DNA of 64,000 nucleotides, taken from the NCBI RefSeq assembly GCF_024054565.1, contig NZ_JAMXLR010000090.1:26630-90629 (forward strand). Direction: 5' to 3'. The position numbers and the translations under genes are program-made. Of this stretch, positions 26,552-36,400 are shown in pieces. A model generated the notes under the pieces. That model did no database searches, was not told where the DNA came from, and worked only from the letters and a program-made list of their open reading frames with translations. Position 1 is the stretch's first letter; each line of letters begins with the position of its first letter. The DNA comes from Aeoliella straminimaris. Lineage in GTDB: Bacteria > Planctomycetota > Planctomycetia > Pirellulales > Lacipirellulaceae.

Positions 26552-27814
26552 CTACCGCTGCCGGACCTTCACGCCGTCGGCGATTTTGTCGCTGGGGTGG
26601 ATGATCACCTGGTCGCCCTCGGCCAGGCCTTCGCGGATTTCGGCCTCCAGGCCGTTTTGGTAGCCGGGCACCACCTTGGTCTCGACCGCCCGGCCGTCGA
26701 CCACTTTGAACACGGCCCAGCCCTCGTCGGGGCGGAACAGCGAGCTGGCGGGGATGCGGAGCACGTCCTTGGCCTCGGCCACGACGATCCGTGCTTCGAC
26801 TCGGAAACCGTCGCCCAGGTTCTGCCGCTCGTCGGCGGGATCGGTCAGGTCGACAATTACGTTGACCCGCTGCTCCTCGACCCCCAGCGTAGAGATCTTG
26901 GTAAAGCCGCTGGGCTCCACCAGCCGCACTCGGCCATTAAGCACGGGCTCGCCCCCCCAGTGTTCGAGCATCACTCGGGCGCCGGGCTGGATCTTGACCG
27001 CATCGCTCGACAGCACGTCGATTTCCACTTCCAAGTCGCTGGGGTCGCCCAACTCCAGCAGCGACATGCCGGCGGTGACAACGGCCGAGCTCTCCTGAAA
27101 CACCCGCAGAACCCGGCCGGTGATGGGCGAGCGAATGGTGTGGTTCCAGCTGTTGCCATTGGTGCCATTCTCGTTGGCGGCATTCTTCTCGTCGGCACCG
27201 CCATTGGGCAGCTCCTGGTTGCCGGCGTTTTCTTCGTCGCGCGGTCGGGAACGCAATAGCGCCGCCCGCGCCTGCTGCAGTTCGAACTCCGCGATTTCCT
27301 GCGCGTACTTCGCCGCACGGAGTTCTTCGCTGGCCGCCTGAAAGCGGGCTTCGGCATCGTCGATTTCCGATCGCATCACCGCCGCTTGCGAGGCGCGCAG
27401 GCGGGCCAGATAGGTTTCGGCATTGCCCAGATCGATGCGGGCCTGCGAGAGCACGGGCTCGGACTTCTTCACCGAGGCCTCGGCCGCTTTCACCCGGGCT
27501 TCGGCCTGGGCGATTGCCCGCGCGTCGAGCAGTTCGGGGTCGCGGGGTTCGATGGTCGCCAGCAACGTTTTACCCGCCACGACCACGTCGCCCGGGTCCA
27601 TGTTGATTCGCAAGAGCCGCCCAGAAAGCGGCGTCGAGACAACGTATTTCTCGCGGATGCGGGTCTTGCCGTCTTCGTCCACGGTCACCAGCACGGTGCC
27701 CCGCTCGACGGTGGCCATATCGACCTCGACCGCTTCGGGGACAAACGACCAGACAATCAGCCCGACGAGCCCAAGACCAACGGCAATCAAAATCCAGGTG
27801 AGCCAGCTTTTCAT
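26552..27814 (-). CDS. HlyD/MacA-type periplasmic adaptor subunit of an ABC exporter
   Basis: I start at the ATG at 27814 (MKSWLTWILIAVGLGLVGL), which gives a clean N-terminal membrane anchor; an upstream in-frame ATG at 27868 would put a polar stretch first. The 420-residue protein has a split lipoyl/barrel-sandwich domain (STPLSGRLLRINMDPGDVV, later SPITGRVLRVFQ). Between the halves is a long helical hairpin rich in Ala/Glu (about 80-185), with an unusual Asn/Gly-rich insert at about 200-220. Beta-barrel and membrane-proximal domains follow. It should link the inner-membrane ABC transporter encoded upstream to the cell exterior. It is the third gene of the ATPase-permease-adaptor operon, 81 bases after the permease. 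Confidence 0.9.
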   Translation of the reverse strand: MKSWLTWILIAVGLGLVGLIVWSFVPEAVEVDMATVERGTVLVTVDEDGKTRIREKYVVSTPLSGRLLRINMDPGDVVVAGKTLLATIEPRDPELLDARAIAQAEARVKAAEASVKKSEPVLSQARIDLGNAETYLARLRASQAAVMRSEIDDAEARFQAASEELRAAKYAQEIAEFELQQARAALLRSRPRDEENAGNQELPNGGADEKNAANENGTNGNSWNHTIRSPITGRVLRVFQESSAVVTAGMSLLELGDPSDLEVEIDVLSSDAVKIQPGARVMLEHWGGEPVLNGRVRLVEPSGFTKISTLGVEEQRVNVIVDLTDPADERQNLGDGFRVEARIVVAEAKDVLRIPASSLFRPDEGWAVFKVVDGRAVETKVVPGYQNGLEAEIREGLAEGDQVIIHPSDKIADGVKVRQR

Positions 27815-27895
27815 GATGGTGGGGGGTAGGTCGGGGGCTGGGGACAGACGATTCAGCAGGGGGCACAACAGCGCGGCGACAAAAGCGGCCCGCGG

Positions 27896-30289
27896 CTACT
27901 CGCGCGATTTCAGTACGGCGATCAGGTCGAGGTGGTCGAGCTTACGACGCACCAGCAGCGCGGACAACACCGATGCAGTGAGCACCACGGACACGGCCAG
28001 CCCGTACGTCGATTTCTCGATGATGAAGGGGAAACGGAAGGCCTCCTCGTTGGCCAGGTAGGTCGACAACAGATAGGCGAACGACCAGCCGATGCCCATG
28101 CCCAGTGGCAGCGCCAGCACCGTGATCACGCCCAGTTCGCCCAGCAGGATGGCGGAGATTTCGTGGCGGGTGAAACCAATCACGCGGAGCGTTGCCAGCT
28201 CGCGACTCCGCTCCGAAAGGGCGATCCGCGCGCCGTTGTAGACCACGCCCAGGGCAATGATCACCGCAAACGTCAGATTGATCGCCTTGATGGTGCCCAT
28301 GTTCTGGGCGATCGTATCCTGGAAACTCTGCAACGCGTACTCGCGGACGCTCACGCCGGCCAGCGCGGGAATCTCCTTCAGTTCCTGATAGACCTCGGCC
28401 TGTTGGTTCTGGTCGATTCGCAAGTACGCGCCGCTCGCTCGCGGGGCTTCGCGGAGCAGGCGGTTCATCGAGTCGAGACTCGTGTAGACGTTCAGCCCGG
28501 CGATGTCGTCCAGCAGCGCCAGCACGGGTAGCTTGAGCGTGGGCCGCTTGCCTTCGAGTACTTCGATCGACACCAGGTCGCCCACTTTAGCGCCCAGCTG
28601 TTCGGCCAAAATCTTCGACATCACCAGCCCCGCTGGCGGCGGCTGCCAGGTGGCGCGATGGCGGTCCATCAGCTGGGTCAGGGTTACATCGGTGGGCAGC
28701 GACTGCACGGCCACCCGGCGGTAGTGCGGACCATAGCGCACGCGGGCAGGCACCGAACGCATCGGCTCGACGTGCATCACGCCGGGAATGCTCGCCAGGG
28801 CGTGGGTGATGTCGGTCGAAAGCGGCTCGACGGTGTTCACCTGGATGTCGTACAGCTGCACGCGGTTGTACTGCAGGTCGGTGACGTAATCGATGGCGTC
28901 CTGCATGAACTGCCCTACGACGATAATGCCCACCGATAGCCCCACGGCGAAGATCGATACGCAGGTTTTGATCCGCTGCCGCTGCAATTGGCGGAGCACC
29001 ATACGGGCCACGTTGGGCAGCATACGGCCGAGGCCCAGTTGCTCGATGAGGGTCGGCTTGAAGTTGGCGGGCGGCTCGGGCCGCATTGCCTCGGCGGGTG
29101 GCACTCGCACCGCTCGCCAGATGGCGGCCGACGCCCCCAGCAAGGCGGCCGTGGCGGCCACCGAGATGGCCAGCGCCACGATGCTCCAGCGGACGCGAAT
29201 CAGGATCTCCGGATACTGGTACACACGAGCCAGCATCTCGGTGAAAAACCCAGCCAGCAGATTCCCCCCCACGGTGCCCAGCACCGCGCCGGCCAGCGTG
29301 ATGACCAGCACGAACTTTATGTAATGCCAGGCAATGTCGAAATTTGTGTAGCCAAAGGCCTTGAGCGCAGCGATCTGCTCCCGCTGCAGGGCCAGCGTGC
29401 GGGTGAGCACCACGTTGAACAGGAACGCCGCGACGCACAGAAAAATGGTCGGCGCGATGAGCCCCGTGGTTTTCAGGCCGCGGATGTCGCCTTCGAGAAT
29501 CATGTGCGAAATCTGGTCCTTGCGACCGAACGCGCCCCGACCGCCATAGGGATCGAGCAGTTCGTCCATGCGAAAGATCACTTCGTCGATGTTGGCCCCG
29601 TGCAATAGCTCGACCGCGACATCGTTGAACGCCCCTTCCATGTCGAAAGCCATGCTCAGGGCTTCCTCGTTCATCCACATCACGCCGTAGTGCTTGGGAT
29701 CGGGCACGATGTCGCCCGGCTTCACCTGGAACACGTACTCGGGCGAGAGCACCACGCCAACGATCCGCAGTTGCTTGCGGCGGCCGTTGATAATGGCGGC
29801 AATCGTGTCGCCGATGTCCAACTCGTTGGCCGCGGCAAACTTCTCGCTGGCCAGCACCTCGTCGTCGGCGCCTGGCTTCAGCCAGCGGCCGCGACGCAGG
29901 TACAACTGGTTCAGCAGCGGTGGATGGGTATCGGGCACGCTAATCAGCTGGCCCAGGGCAGGCTCGTTAAGGTCGGGGATATCGAGGTTCACGCCTTCGA
30001 CGATGCGTGTCTCGACATGCGCCACGCCCGGTATCTCCTCCAGGCGGCTCTTCATCGAGTCGGGCACCCGCTTCGCGCCGGCAAACACCTCGGCAAATCG
30101 CGATCGTTCGTAGAACGCCGCGCGGGTCGATTCGAGCGACCGCAGCGCATTCTGCGAATTGACGAACGTCGCCACGCCCGAGGCGATCACCAGCGCAATG
30201 GCAATTGCCTGCCCCCACAGGGCACGCAAGTCGCGGAGCAGTTTGCGATCGAGGGATAAAAGCATTTGGGAAATGACAAATCTCTGCAT
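27896..30289 (-). CDS. ABC exporter permease with duplicated FtsX/MacB core
   Basis: The 797-residue protein has two FtsX-type halves. Each consists of a membrane helix (around residues 27-45 and 450-470), a large extracytoplasmic domain and a three-helix membrane block. The first block is around 290-415 (IFLCVAAFLFNVVL, LVITLAGAVLGTVGGNLLAG) and the second around 675-790 (GVVYNGARIALSERSRELA, VITVLALPLGMGIGWS). The SERSRELATLRVIGF segment is typical of MacB-like coupling regions. It works with the upstream ATPase (59-base gap) and the downstream HlyD-like adaptor as an outward transporter; cargo is unknown. An alternative start is the ATG at 30265. Confidence 0.9.
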   Translation of the reverse strand: MQRFVISQMLLSLDRKLLRDLRALWGQAIAIALVIASGVATFVNSQNALRSLESTRAAFYERSRFAEVFAGAKRVPDSMKSRLEEIPGVAHVETRIVEGVNLDIPDLNEPALGQLISVPDTHPPLLNQLYLRRGRWLKPGADDEVLASEKFAAANELDIGDTIAAIINGRRKQLRIVGVVLSPEYVFQVKPGDIVPDPKHYGVMWMNEEALSMAFDMEGAFNDVAVELLHGANIDEVIFRMDELLDPYGGRGAFGRKDQISHMILEGDIRGLKTTGLIAPTIFLCVAAFLFNVVLTRTLALQREQIAALKAFGYTNFDIAWHYIKFVLVITLAGAVLGTVGGNLLAGFFTEMLARVYQYPEILIRVRWSIVALAISVAATAALLGASAAIWRAVRVPPAEAMRPEPPANFKPTLIEQLGLGRMLPNVARMVLRQLQRQRIKTCVSIFAVGLSVGIIVVGQFMQDAIDYVTDLQYNRVQLYDIQVNTVEPLSTDITHALASIPGVMHVEPMRSVPARVRYGPHYRRVAVQSLPTDVTLTQLMDRHRATWQPPPAGLVMSKILAEQLGAKVGDLVSIEVLEGKRPTLKLPVLALLDDIAGLNVYTSLDSMNRLLREAPRASGAYLRIDQNQQAEVYQELKEIPALAGVSVREYALQSFQDTIAQNMGTIKAINLTFAVIIALGVVYNGARIALSERSRELATLRVIGFTRHEISAILLGELGVITVLALPLGMGIGWSFAYLLSTYLANEEAFRFPFIIEKSTYGLAVSVVLTASVLSALLVRRKLDHLDLIAVLKSRE

Positions 30290-30348
30290 GACGAGTGACG
30301 AAGTGCGACCTGTTCGTTATTCGTCGTTCGGGTTTCGAACTTTATAGC

Positions 30349-31074
30349 TCACCATTCGAGTTCCTCCGCGCGGCGTTTGGTGGAGTTGACGTCGGTGCTG
30401 ACAATCTTGCCATCGGAAACGTGAATCACCCGGTCGGCCATCTCGGCAATGATCGCGTTGTGGGTGATCACGGCCGTGGTGGTGCCGAGCTCTTCGTTGA
30501 TCCGCTGAATAGCGTCGAGCACCAGAATGCCGGTATGCACGTCGAGCGCGCCGGTCGGCTCGTCGCACAGCAGCACGTCGGGCCGCTTGGCCACCGCGCG
30601 GGCAATGGCCACGCGCTGCTGTTCGCCACCGGAAAGCTGCGCGGGAAAGTGCGTCCGCCGCTTCGCCAGGTCAACCAGCGAAAGGGCCTCGAGCGGCGTC
30701 ATCGGATTGCTGGCAATCTCGGTGATCAGTGCCACGTTCTCCTCGGCCGTGAGGCTGGGGATGAGATTGTAGAACTGAAACACGAACCCCACGTGGCGGC
30801 GGCGATACCCGGTGAGCGCGCTATCGTCGAAATCGGTCAGCACGTCGCCGCGATAGCGAATGGTGCCTGCGGTGGGAACGTCCAAGCCGCCCAGGATATT
30901 CAGCAGCGTGCTCTTGCCACTGCCCGAGGGTCCCAGCAGGACAACAAACTCGCCACTGTACAGTTCCAAATCGACACCCCGCAGGGCCTGCACGTCCACC
31001 TCACCCATGTGATAGGTCTTGGTGACATCGTGCGCCTCGAAGACTCGCTCGCGGTGGGGCGGGTTGGAAGACAT
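30349..31074 (-). CDS. ABC transporter ATP-binding subunit (MacB/LolD type)
   Basis: The 241-residue ATPase shows Walker A GPSGSGKST (48-56), a Q-loop at FVFQFYNLIP, the signature LSGGEQQRVAIARA, Walker B VLLCDEPTGALD and the switch His in ITHN. Length and motifs fit the MacB/LolD branch that energises FtsX-type permeases. It is the first gene of the exporter operon, followed by the permease and the HlyD-like adaptor. It is divergent from the TIGR03790 gene; the 176-base spacer must hold both promoters, but no strong elements were recognised there. Confidence 0.93.
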   Translation of the reverse strand: MSSNPPHRERVFEAHDVTKTYHMGEVDVQALRGVDLELYSGEFVVLLGPSGSGKSTLLNILGGLDVPTAGTIRYRGDVLTDFDDSALTGYRRRHVGFVFQFYNLIPSLTAEENVALITEIASNPMTPLEALSLVDLAKRRTHFPAQLSGGEQQRVAIARAVAKRPDVLLCDEPTGALDVHTGILVLDAIQRINEELGTTTAVITHNAIIAEMADRVIHVSDGKIVSTDVNSTKRRAEELEW

Positions 31075-31250
31075 GACGGGTGAGGTGGGCGGAAAGTACG
31101 GAAACCCTCATTCTAACGCGAAACCACACCGCGGGGGCAGAACGGCATTTTGTCGCACCGCAGGCGCTCTAATCGCGATTTGCCCTGGCCGAGCAGGTGG
31201 CGTACAACACATTGCGCCGCCTGCTATCCTATTTCGCCGGAGATTTCCGC

Positions 31251-33011
31251 ATGTTGCCCACGCGTTTGCTGCTTGTCACTGCCCTGCTATCCATTGCGGC
31301 ATCGGCAAGTCGGGTGCAAGCGGGCGGTGGGCCCGAAAACGTGCTGGTAGTGATCAACCAGAACAGCGAATCTTCGAAGACGATTGCCAACTACTATATC
31401 CGCAAACGTAATATTCCGGCCAATTGCGTGTTGTATCTCAACTGGAAGGGAGGCCAGGGCAACACGCCCGCCGGGCGGTTTCGCGATCAAATACTCAAAC
31501 CGATCATCGAAACCATCGAACAGCGGCATCTGGCTGGCCAAATCGAGTACGTGGTCTACTCGTCTGCTTTTCCCTACTCCGTCGACTTTCGGGAAGAATT
31601 CAAGGACGAAAAGCTGCCCAAGCAGTTCCGCCCGATCGCTTCGCTCACTGGGGCCACCTACCTGTGGGTGTACGCGCTGACCAAGAATCCGGCGATGTGC
31701 ATGCCCACGGTAAACTGGTACGTCACGCCCGAGGCTCGCAAGAACCAGACCTCCTGCGTCAACTGCAAGGAGGTGGTAACCAATGGCTTTCGGGCACAGC
31801 AGTACTGGACCAAAAAAGGCGAGCAAAGCAGCGAGGCAAAGAACGGACAAACCTATTTCCTGTCGACCATGCTGGGCGTGACCGCCCAAGGCGGCAACAC
31901 CGTGGATGAAGTGGTGTCGTACCTGTCGCGAAGTTCGGTGGTGGATGCGGCCCACCCCGCTGGCACTTTCTATTTCGTGAAGAATGGCGATGTCCGCTCC
32001 AAGACACGCGACAAGTGCTATCAACAGGTCTGCGATCAGCTAAAGGCCGAAGGAGCGGAGGCCGTGGTGCTTAATGGCACGGGGCCGCCGGCCACGTCCG
32101 GGGCGATTGGCATCATGCTGGGCACCGCCAGGTTCTCGATCGATGCCAGCGAAACCTCGCTGGTACCGGGCGCCATCTGTGATCACTTCACCAGTTTTGG
32201 CGGCCGATTCAGTCAATCGGGGCAAACCACCCTGGCGACCTGGTTGCGGGCTGGCGCCGCCGGCTCCAGCGGGACGGTCACCGAGCCCTACGCCATCCAG
32301 GCCAAATTCCCGCTGCCCTCGATGCACCTGCACTACTGGCGGGGCACCTCGCTGGGCGAGGCCTTCTATCAGTCGGTATCGGGCCCCTACCAGTTGCTGG
32401 TGGTGGGCGACCCGCTGTGCCAGCCCTTCGCCCGGCCGCCCAAGGTGGAACTCGAGGGAATCAAGCCTGGACAACAGCTCTCGGGCGTGGTGGAAATCAA
32501 ACCGAAGGTGACACCCCAGCCGGGCACCGAGGCCGGCATGGCCGAGTTGTACCTCGATGGCCGGCTGCTGGCCCGCTACCCGCATCAGATCTCCGCGCCG
32601 CTGAAAACGGCCGGCATCGCCCCCGGTCACCACGAATTGCGGCTGGTGGTCAGCACCGACGACAGCATTGGATATCGCGGCCGCACGATTGTGCCGGTGG
32701 TCGTTCAGCACCCAGATGCCCCCGTGGAAGAAGTGACCATCAAGGTGGAACCGACTCCCGCGGTACCCGCCGAACAACCGGTGCGAGTGACCGTGTCGGG
32801 CCCCGAGGAAGCAAAAGGGATCGAAATTCTGCAGAACCAGCGACGGGTGGGCTTCGTATCAGGCAGTAGCGGCAGCGTAGAGATCGACTCGAAGCTGCTG
32901 GGCCGTGGCCCGGTCGGGCTGACCGCACAACTGGTGGACGCCAAAAAAACAACCTCAGACAACGTGGAAGCGGGTACCCGATCGAAGACTTGCTGGGTGC
33001 TGATCCAGTAG
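31251..33011 (+). CDS. TIGR03790 family secreted protein
   Basis: The ATG at 31251 is preceded by GGAG at 8 bases and opens a signal peptide (MLPTRLLLVTALLSIAASAS). An ATG at 31197 is less likely. The mature N-terminus VLVVINQNSESSKTIANYY followed by RKRNIPANCVLYLNW matches, as I recall it, the start of TIGR03790, an uncharacterised family found in Planctomycetes and other bacteria. The domain continues to about residue 400 (LLVVGDPLCQPFARPP). The last ~170 residues look like two Ig-like beta domains. Four Cys lie near residues 160-180 (MCMPTVNWY, TSCVNCKE). Probable extracytoplasmic location; function unknown. It stands alone, divergent from the exporter operon. Confidence 0.82.
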   Translation: MLPTRLLLVTALLSIAASASRVQAGGGPENVLVVINQNSESSKTIANYYIRKRNIPANCVLYLNWKGGQGNTPAGRFRDQILKPIIETIEQRHLAGQIEYVVYSSAFPYSVDFREEFKDEKLPKQFRPIASLTGATYLWVYALTKNPAMCMPTVNWYVTPEARKNQTSCVNCKEVVTNGFRAQQYWTKKGEQSSEAKNGQTYFLSTMLGVTAQGGNTVDEVVSYLSRSSVVDAAHPAGTFYFVKNGDVRSKTRDKCYQQVCDQLKAEGAEAVVLNGTGPPATSGAIGIMLGTARFSIDASETSLVPGAICDHFTSFGGRFSQSGQTTLATWLRAGAAGSSGTVTEPYAIQAKFPLPSMHLHYWRGTSLGEAFYQSVSGPYQLLVVGDPLCQPFARPPKVELEGIKPGQQLSGVVEIKPKVTPQPGTEAGMAELYLDGRLLARYPHQISAPLKTAGIAPGHHELRLVVSTDDSIGYRGRTIVPVVVQHPDAPVEEVTIKVEPTPAVPAEQPVRVTVSGPEEAKGIEILQNQRRVGFVSGSSGSVEIDSKLLGRGPVGLTAQLVDAKKTTSDNVEAGTRSKTCWVLIQ

Positions 33012-33169
33012 TGGGCTGTACGCCTGTTTTGGGGGTTACAGCAGCTATGGTGGGCATCCGAAGGTCGGTTTGCGACGGCTGCCACCCAACGCGGGAAGCG
33101 ACCGTAACGGTCGTGCAAGTTGCGCGGGTGGAGTCGTTTACCCCCCTGCGAGCAGGCACCGGTGGTTCG

Positions 33170-33197
33170 TTGACAGCCCTGGGGACGCGGCTACGAT
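33170..33197 (+). promoter_or_regulatory. Sigma70-type promoter for the TPR gene cluster
   Basis: TTGACA (33170-33175) is a perfect -35 and TACGAT (33192-33197) a good -10, with a 16-base spacer. Transcription would start near 33204, giving a leader of about 270 bases before the TPR gene at 33476. The rest of the 33012-33475 spacer holds no supported gene. Confidence 0.6.
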
Positions 33198-33475
33198 GAA
33201 GGAACGCCAAGTGCGAGGCGCCCGGCCTAGAAATACGCTATCCTAGAGACTCGCAGGGTAGCTCCCTCGTCGACCAGTCGGCACCTCGACGTTGCGCCTC
33301 ATGGACGCAACAACAGGTCCCCTGCGAAAACAACTGGGACCACCCCCTCCCAACATTTACCTTTCGCCCGATGTCAAAACATCTTTAATCGGAACGCCGG
33401 AACCTCCGAATCGTGGCCCCGGGCCACCTGCACATCGGCTCCCAAGCTGCATTTTCATCCATCGAGGAATCCCTG

Positions 33476-36400
33476 ATGCAACGCTATCGCGTTAACTATG
33501 GCCTGCTCATTGGTCTGCTGGTTGGTGGTGTGGTGGCCGCCGTTTCGGTCTACGGTATATGGCGGTGGCAGATGGTCAGCAACGCTAAGTCGATGCTCGA
33601 GCGTTCGCAACAGGCCGAAGCCGAGGGCGACTACCTGGGAGCGGCCAATGAGCTGCAAAAATACCTGGGTTTCCGTCCCAACGACGATGAAACTCGCATC
33701 AGGCAGGCCATGCTCTGGGTGAAGGTCGCCGAGCAGGCGATGAAAGATGGCGAGTGGCGCGATTTCCATCAAGTTCGCGGCCTGATCAGCAACGCCCTGT
33801 TCAAATACCCCGGCGAGACCCAACTGCGGGAAGCCTATGTCGATCTGCTGGCCAGCGACCGTCGGCTCGAGGCCGGCTTCGCCAGCGAACAGTTGCAAAA
33901 CGTGCGGGTGCTGCTGAAGCAACGCCCCGGCGACGTGGAACTGCTGCTGCGCAAGGCGCGGTGCCACAACTACCTGAAAGAACCGACTCAGGCGGTGGAA
34001 GTGCTGCAGGAATTGGTAGGTTACGACACCGAGACCGACGAGTTTGTGGACGATAAGGCGCTGGCTCCCAACAACGTGGATGCCTACAGCATGTTGTCCC
34101 GGTTGCTGCTGCAGCTCGACCGCAGAGACGATGCGATTGAAGTCGAGAAGCGTCTGGTCGACACGAATCCAGAGTCGGCCGAGGCACATCTGGAGCGCGG
34201 CATCTTCTTCACCATTATCGATCAGGGCGAGGGAAGTCGCTTAGACTATGGCGACGAGGCCGACGACGAACTGAAGAAAGCCTACGAACTCGACCCCAAG
34301 GACACCAACGTCCTGCGGGCGCTGGCCGACCGCGCCCTGCGGCAGGAAGACTATGAAACCGCCCGACAGTACCTGGAGCAGGGCCTGGCGGAGGGCACCG
34401 ACAACATGCTGTTCTACCGGGCACTGGCCGGCCTGGAGCGCGCTCAAGGCGACAATCCGGCCGCCTTGGAGCAGATTGAACGCGGCCTGGAGAAGGTTGG
34501 CGAAAATCAGCGTCCGTTTCTGCTGGTCGACAAGATCGATCTGCTGATCGACGAGCGGAATATCGCCGGCGCCGAAGACATCATCGAGGAGTTTGAAAAA
34601 GAGGTACCCATCACGTACCCGCCCGTCGAATTCCAGAAGGCGCGAATCATGGCGGTCCGCGAGCAGTGGCTCGAGACTTCCCGCGCGCTGGAAGATATTC
34701 GCCCTCAAGTGATCGACAACCCTCGCCTACGCATCCAGCTCGACTACCTGCTCGGCATGGCCTACTACAAGTGTGGCTTCAACGAGAAGGCGATGGAGAT
34801 TTTCGAACAACTGGTCCGCGAGAACCCGAGCAACGCCCAAGCCAAGGGCATGCTCGTCGAGCTGGCTGACCGCATGGGACGCGATGCCCCCACCATCGGC
34901 GGCGAGACCATTGGCAAGGTCAGCTTCAACGACCGCCTGAAAGAAGAGTTAGGGAAGCCCGAAGACCAGCAGGACTGGGAAGCCTTCGACAATTTCCTCG
35001 TCAACTGGGCGGAAGAGAACAACAAGGACGAGGTCCAGACCAAGTTGCTGAAAATCCAGACCCTGGTTGGCCAGAAAAAATACGCCGAGGCTCGCAAGCT
35101 GTTGCTCGAAGCCTACAACATGGCCAAGGACAACTTGAACGTGCAGCGGGCTGTGGTGCGTCTGGTGGCGGTCGATCCGGAGCGTGGCCCCGAAAATGCC
35201 GTGAAGCTGCTGGACCGCACGGTGGAGAAGTTTGGTGACAACTGGCAATTGCGTCTCGATCGTGCCGATTTGATCATCGCCCAGAACGATGAGGATATGG
35301 CCGAACAACTGCTCGCGTTGACCGAGGGCATCGACGATTGGGATCGCAGCCATCAGGTGGAACTCTGGAAGGGTGTTGCCTCGCGACTGGCTCGCGTGGG
35401 CAAACGCGAGGAAGCAGAAGAAGCCTGGAACCAGGTGGCCCAAATCAACCCCGACGATCTGCCGACGCTGATGCAGGTGTTCGACCTGGCACTGGCGCGG
35501 AGCGACGACGAAGCCATGCGGGAAGCACAGAAGAAAGTGCTCGACCTGGTCGGCAGCAAGAAGGACGCCAACTGGGCCTTCACCGAGGCCGCCCGCAAGT
35601 TCGTTCAGTACCGCAACAATCCGGAGAACGAAAAGCTTCGCGAGGAAATCCTCAAGCTGGTGAACACCGCGCTGGCCGAACGGCCCGACTGGAGCCAACC
35701 CTACATCCTGCGGGCGAGCCTGGCGGTCTCCGAACGCGACTACCTGGAGGCGTTGCGGGACTACAAGGAAGGCTTTAGCCGCGGGCGTGGCAATGCCTTC
35801 GCGCTCGGACAATACGTCCGCCTGCTGGCCGCTCAGGGCAGCTTCAAGGAAGCAGCCGATCAACTGGAAGGCGTGCAGGAGAACATCAAGGTCGTGTTGC
35901 TGGGCGAGCTGTACCCTGAGATTTTGTTCCAGGTTGGCCAGTACAGCGATGCTGCCGACGCTGCCAAACGGCTCGGCAATGCCGGCGAGTCGAACGCCAA
36001 GATCCAACTCTGGTATGGCCAGTTCATGCAGCGATTGGCTGGCAATCAGAACGTTTCCAAGGACATCCGCGAAGATTGCCTGACCGAGGCGGGCGATGCC
36101 CTGGCCAAGGCCGTTGAACTGGGAGGCGAATCGCCAGCAGCCTGGCTACCCTACGTGCACTATTTGCTGGTCACCAGTGCCCATAGTGCTGCCCAAGCCA
36201 AAGAGCTCGAAGACTCGGGTGGCTCGCAAGCCGAAATCGACAAGTTCAAGGAAGAAGCGGTGGCCAAACGCCGTGAGGCTGAGTCGGCTCTGCGCGACGC
36301 GCAACTGGCATTGGAAGAGGATCAGCAGCAATTGTTGCTGGCCAACTGCTATCGCGAAATGGGTCGCTGGTTCGACGCCGAGAGCATTTACCTGCTGGCG

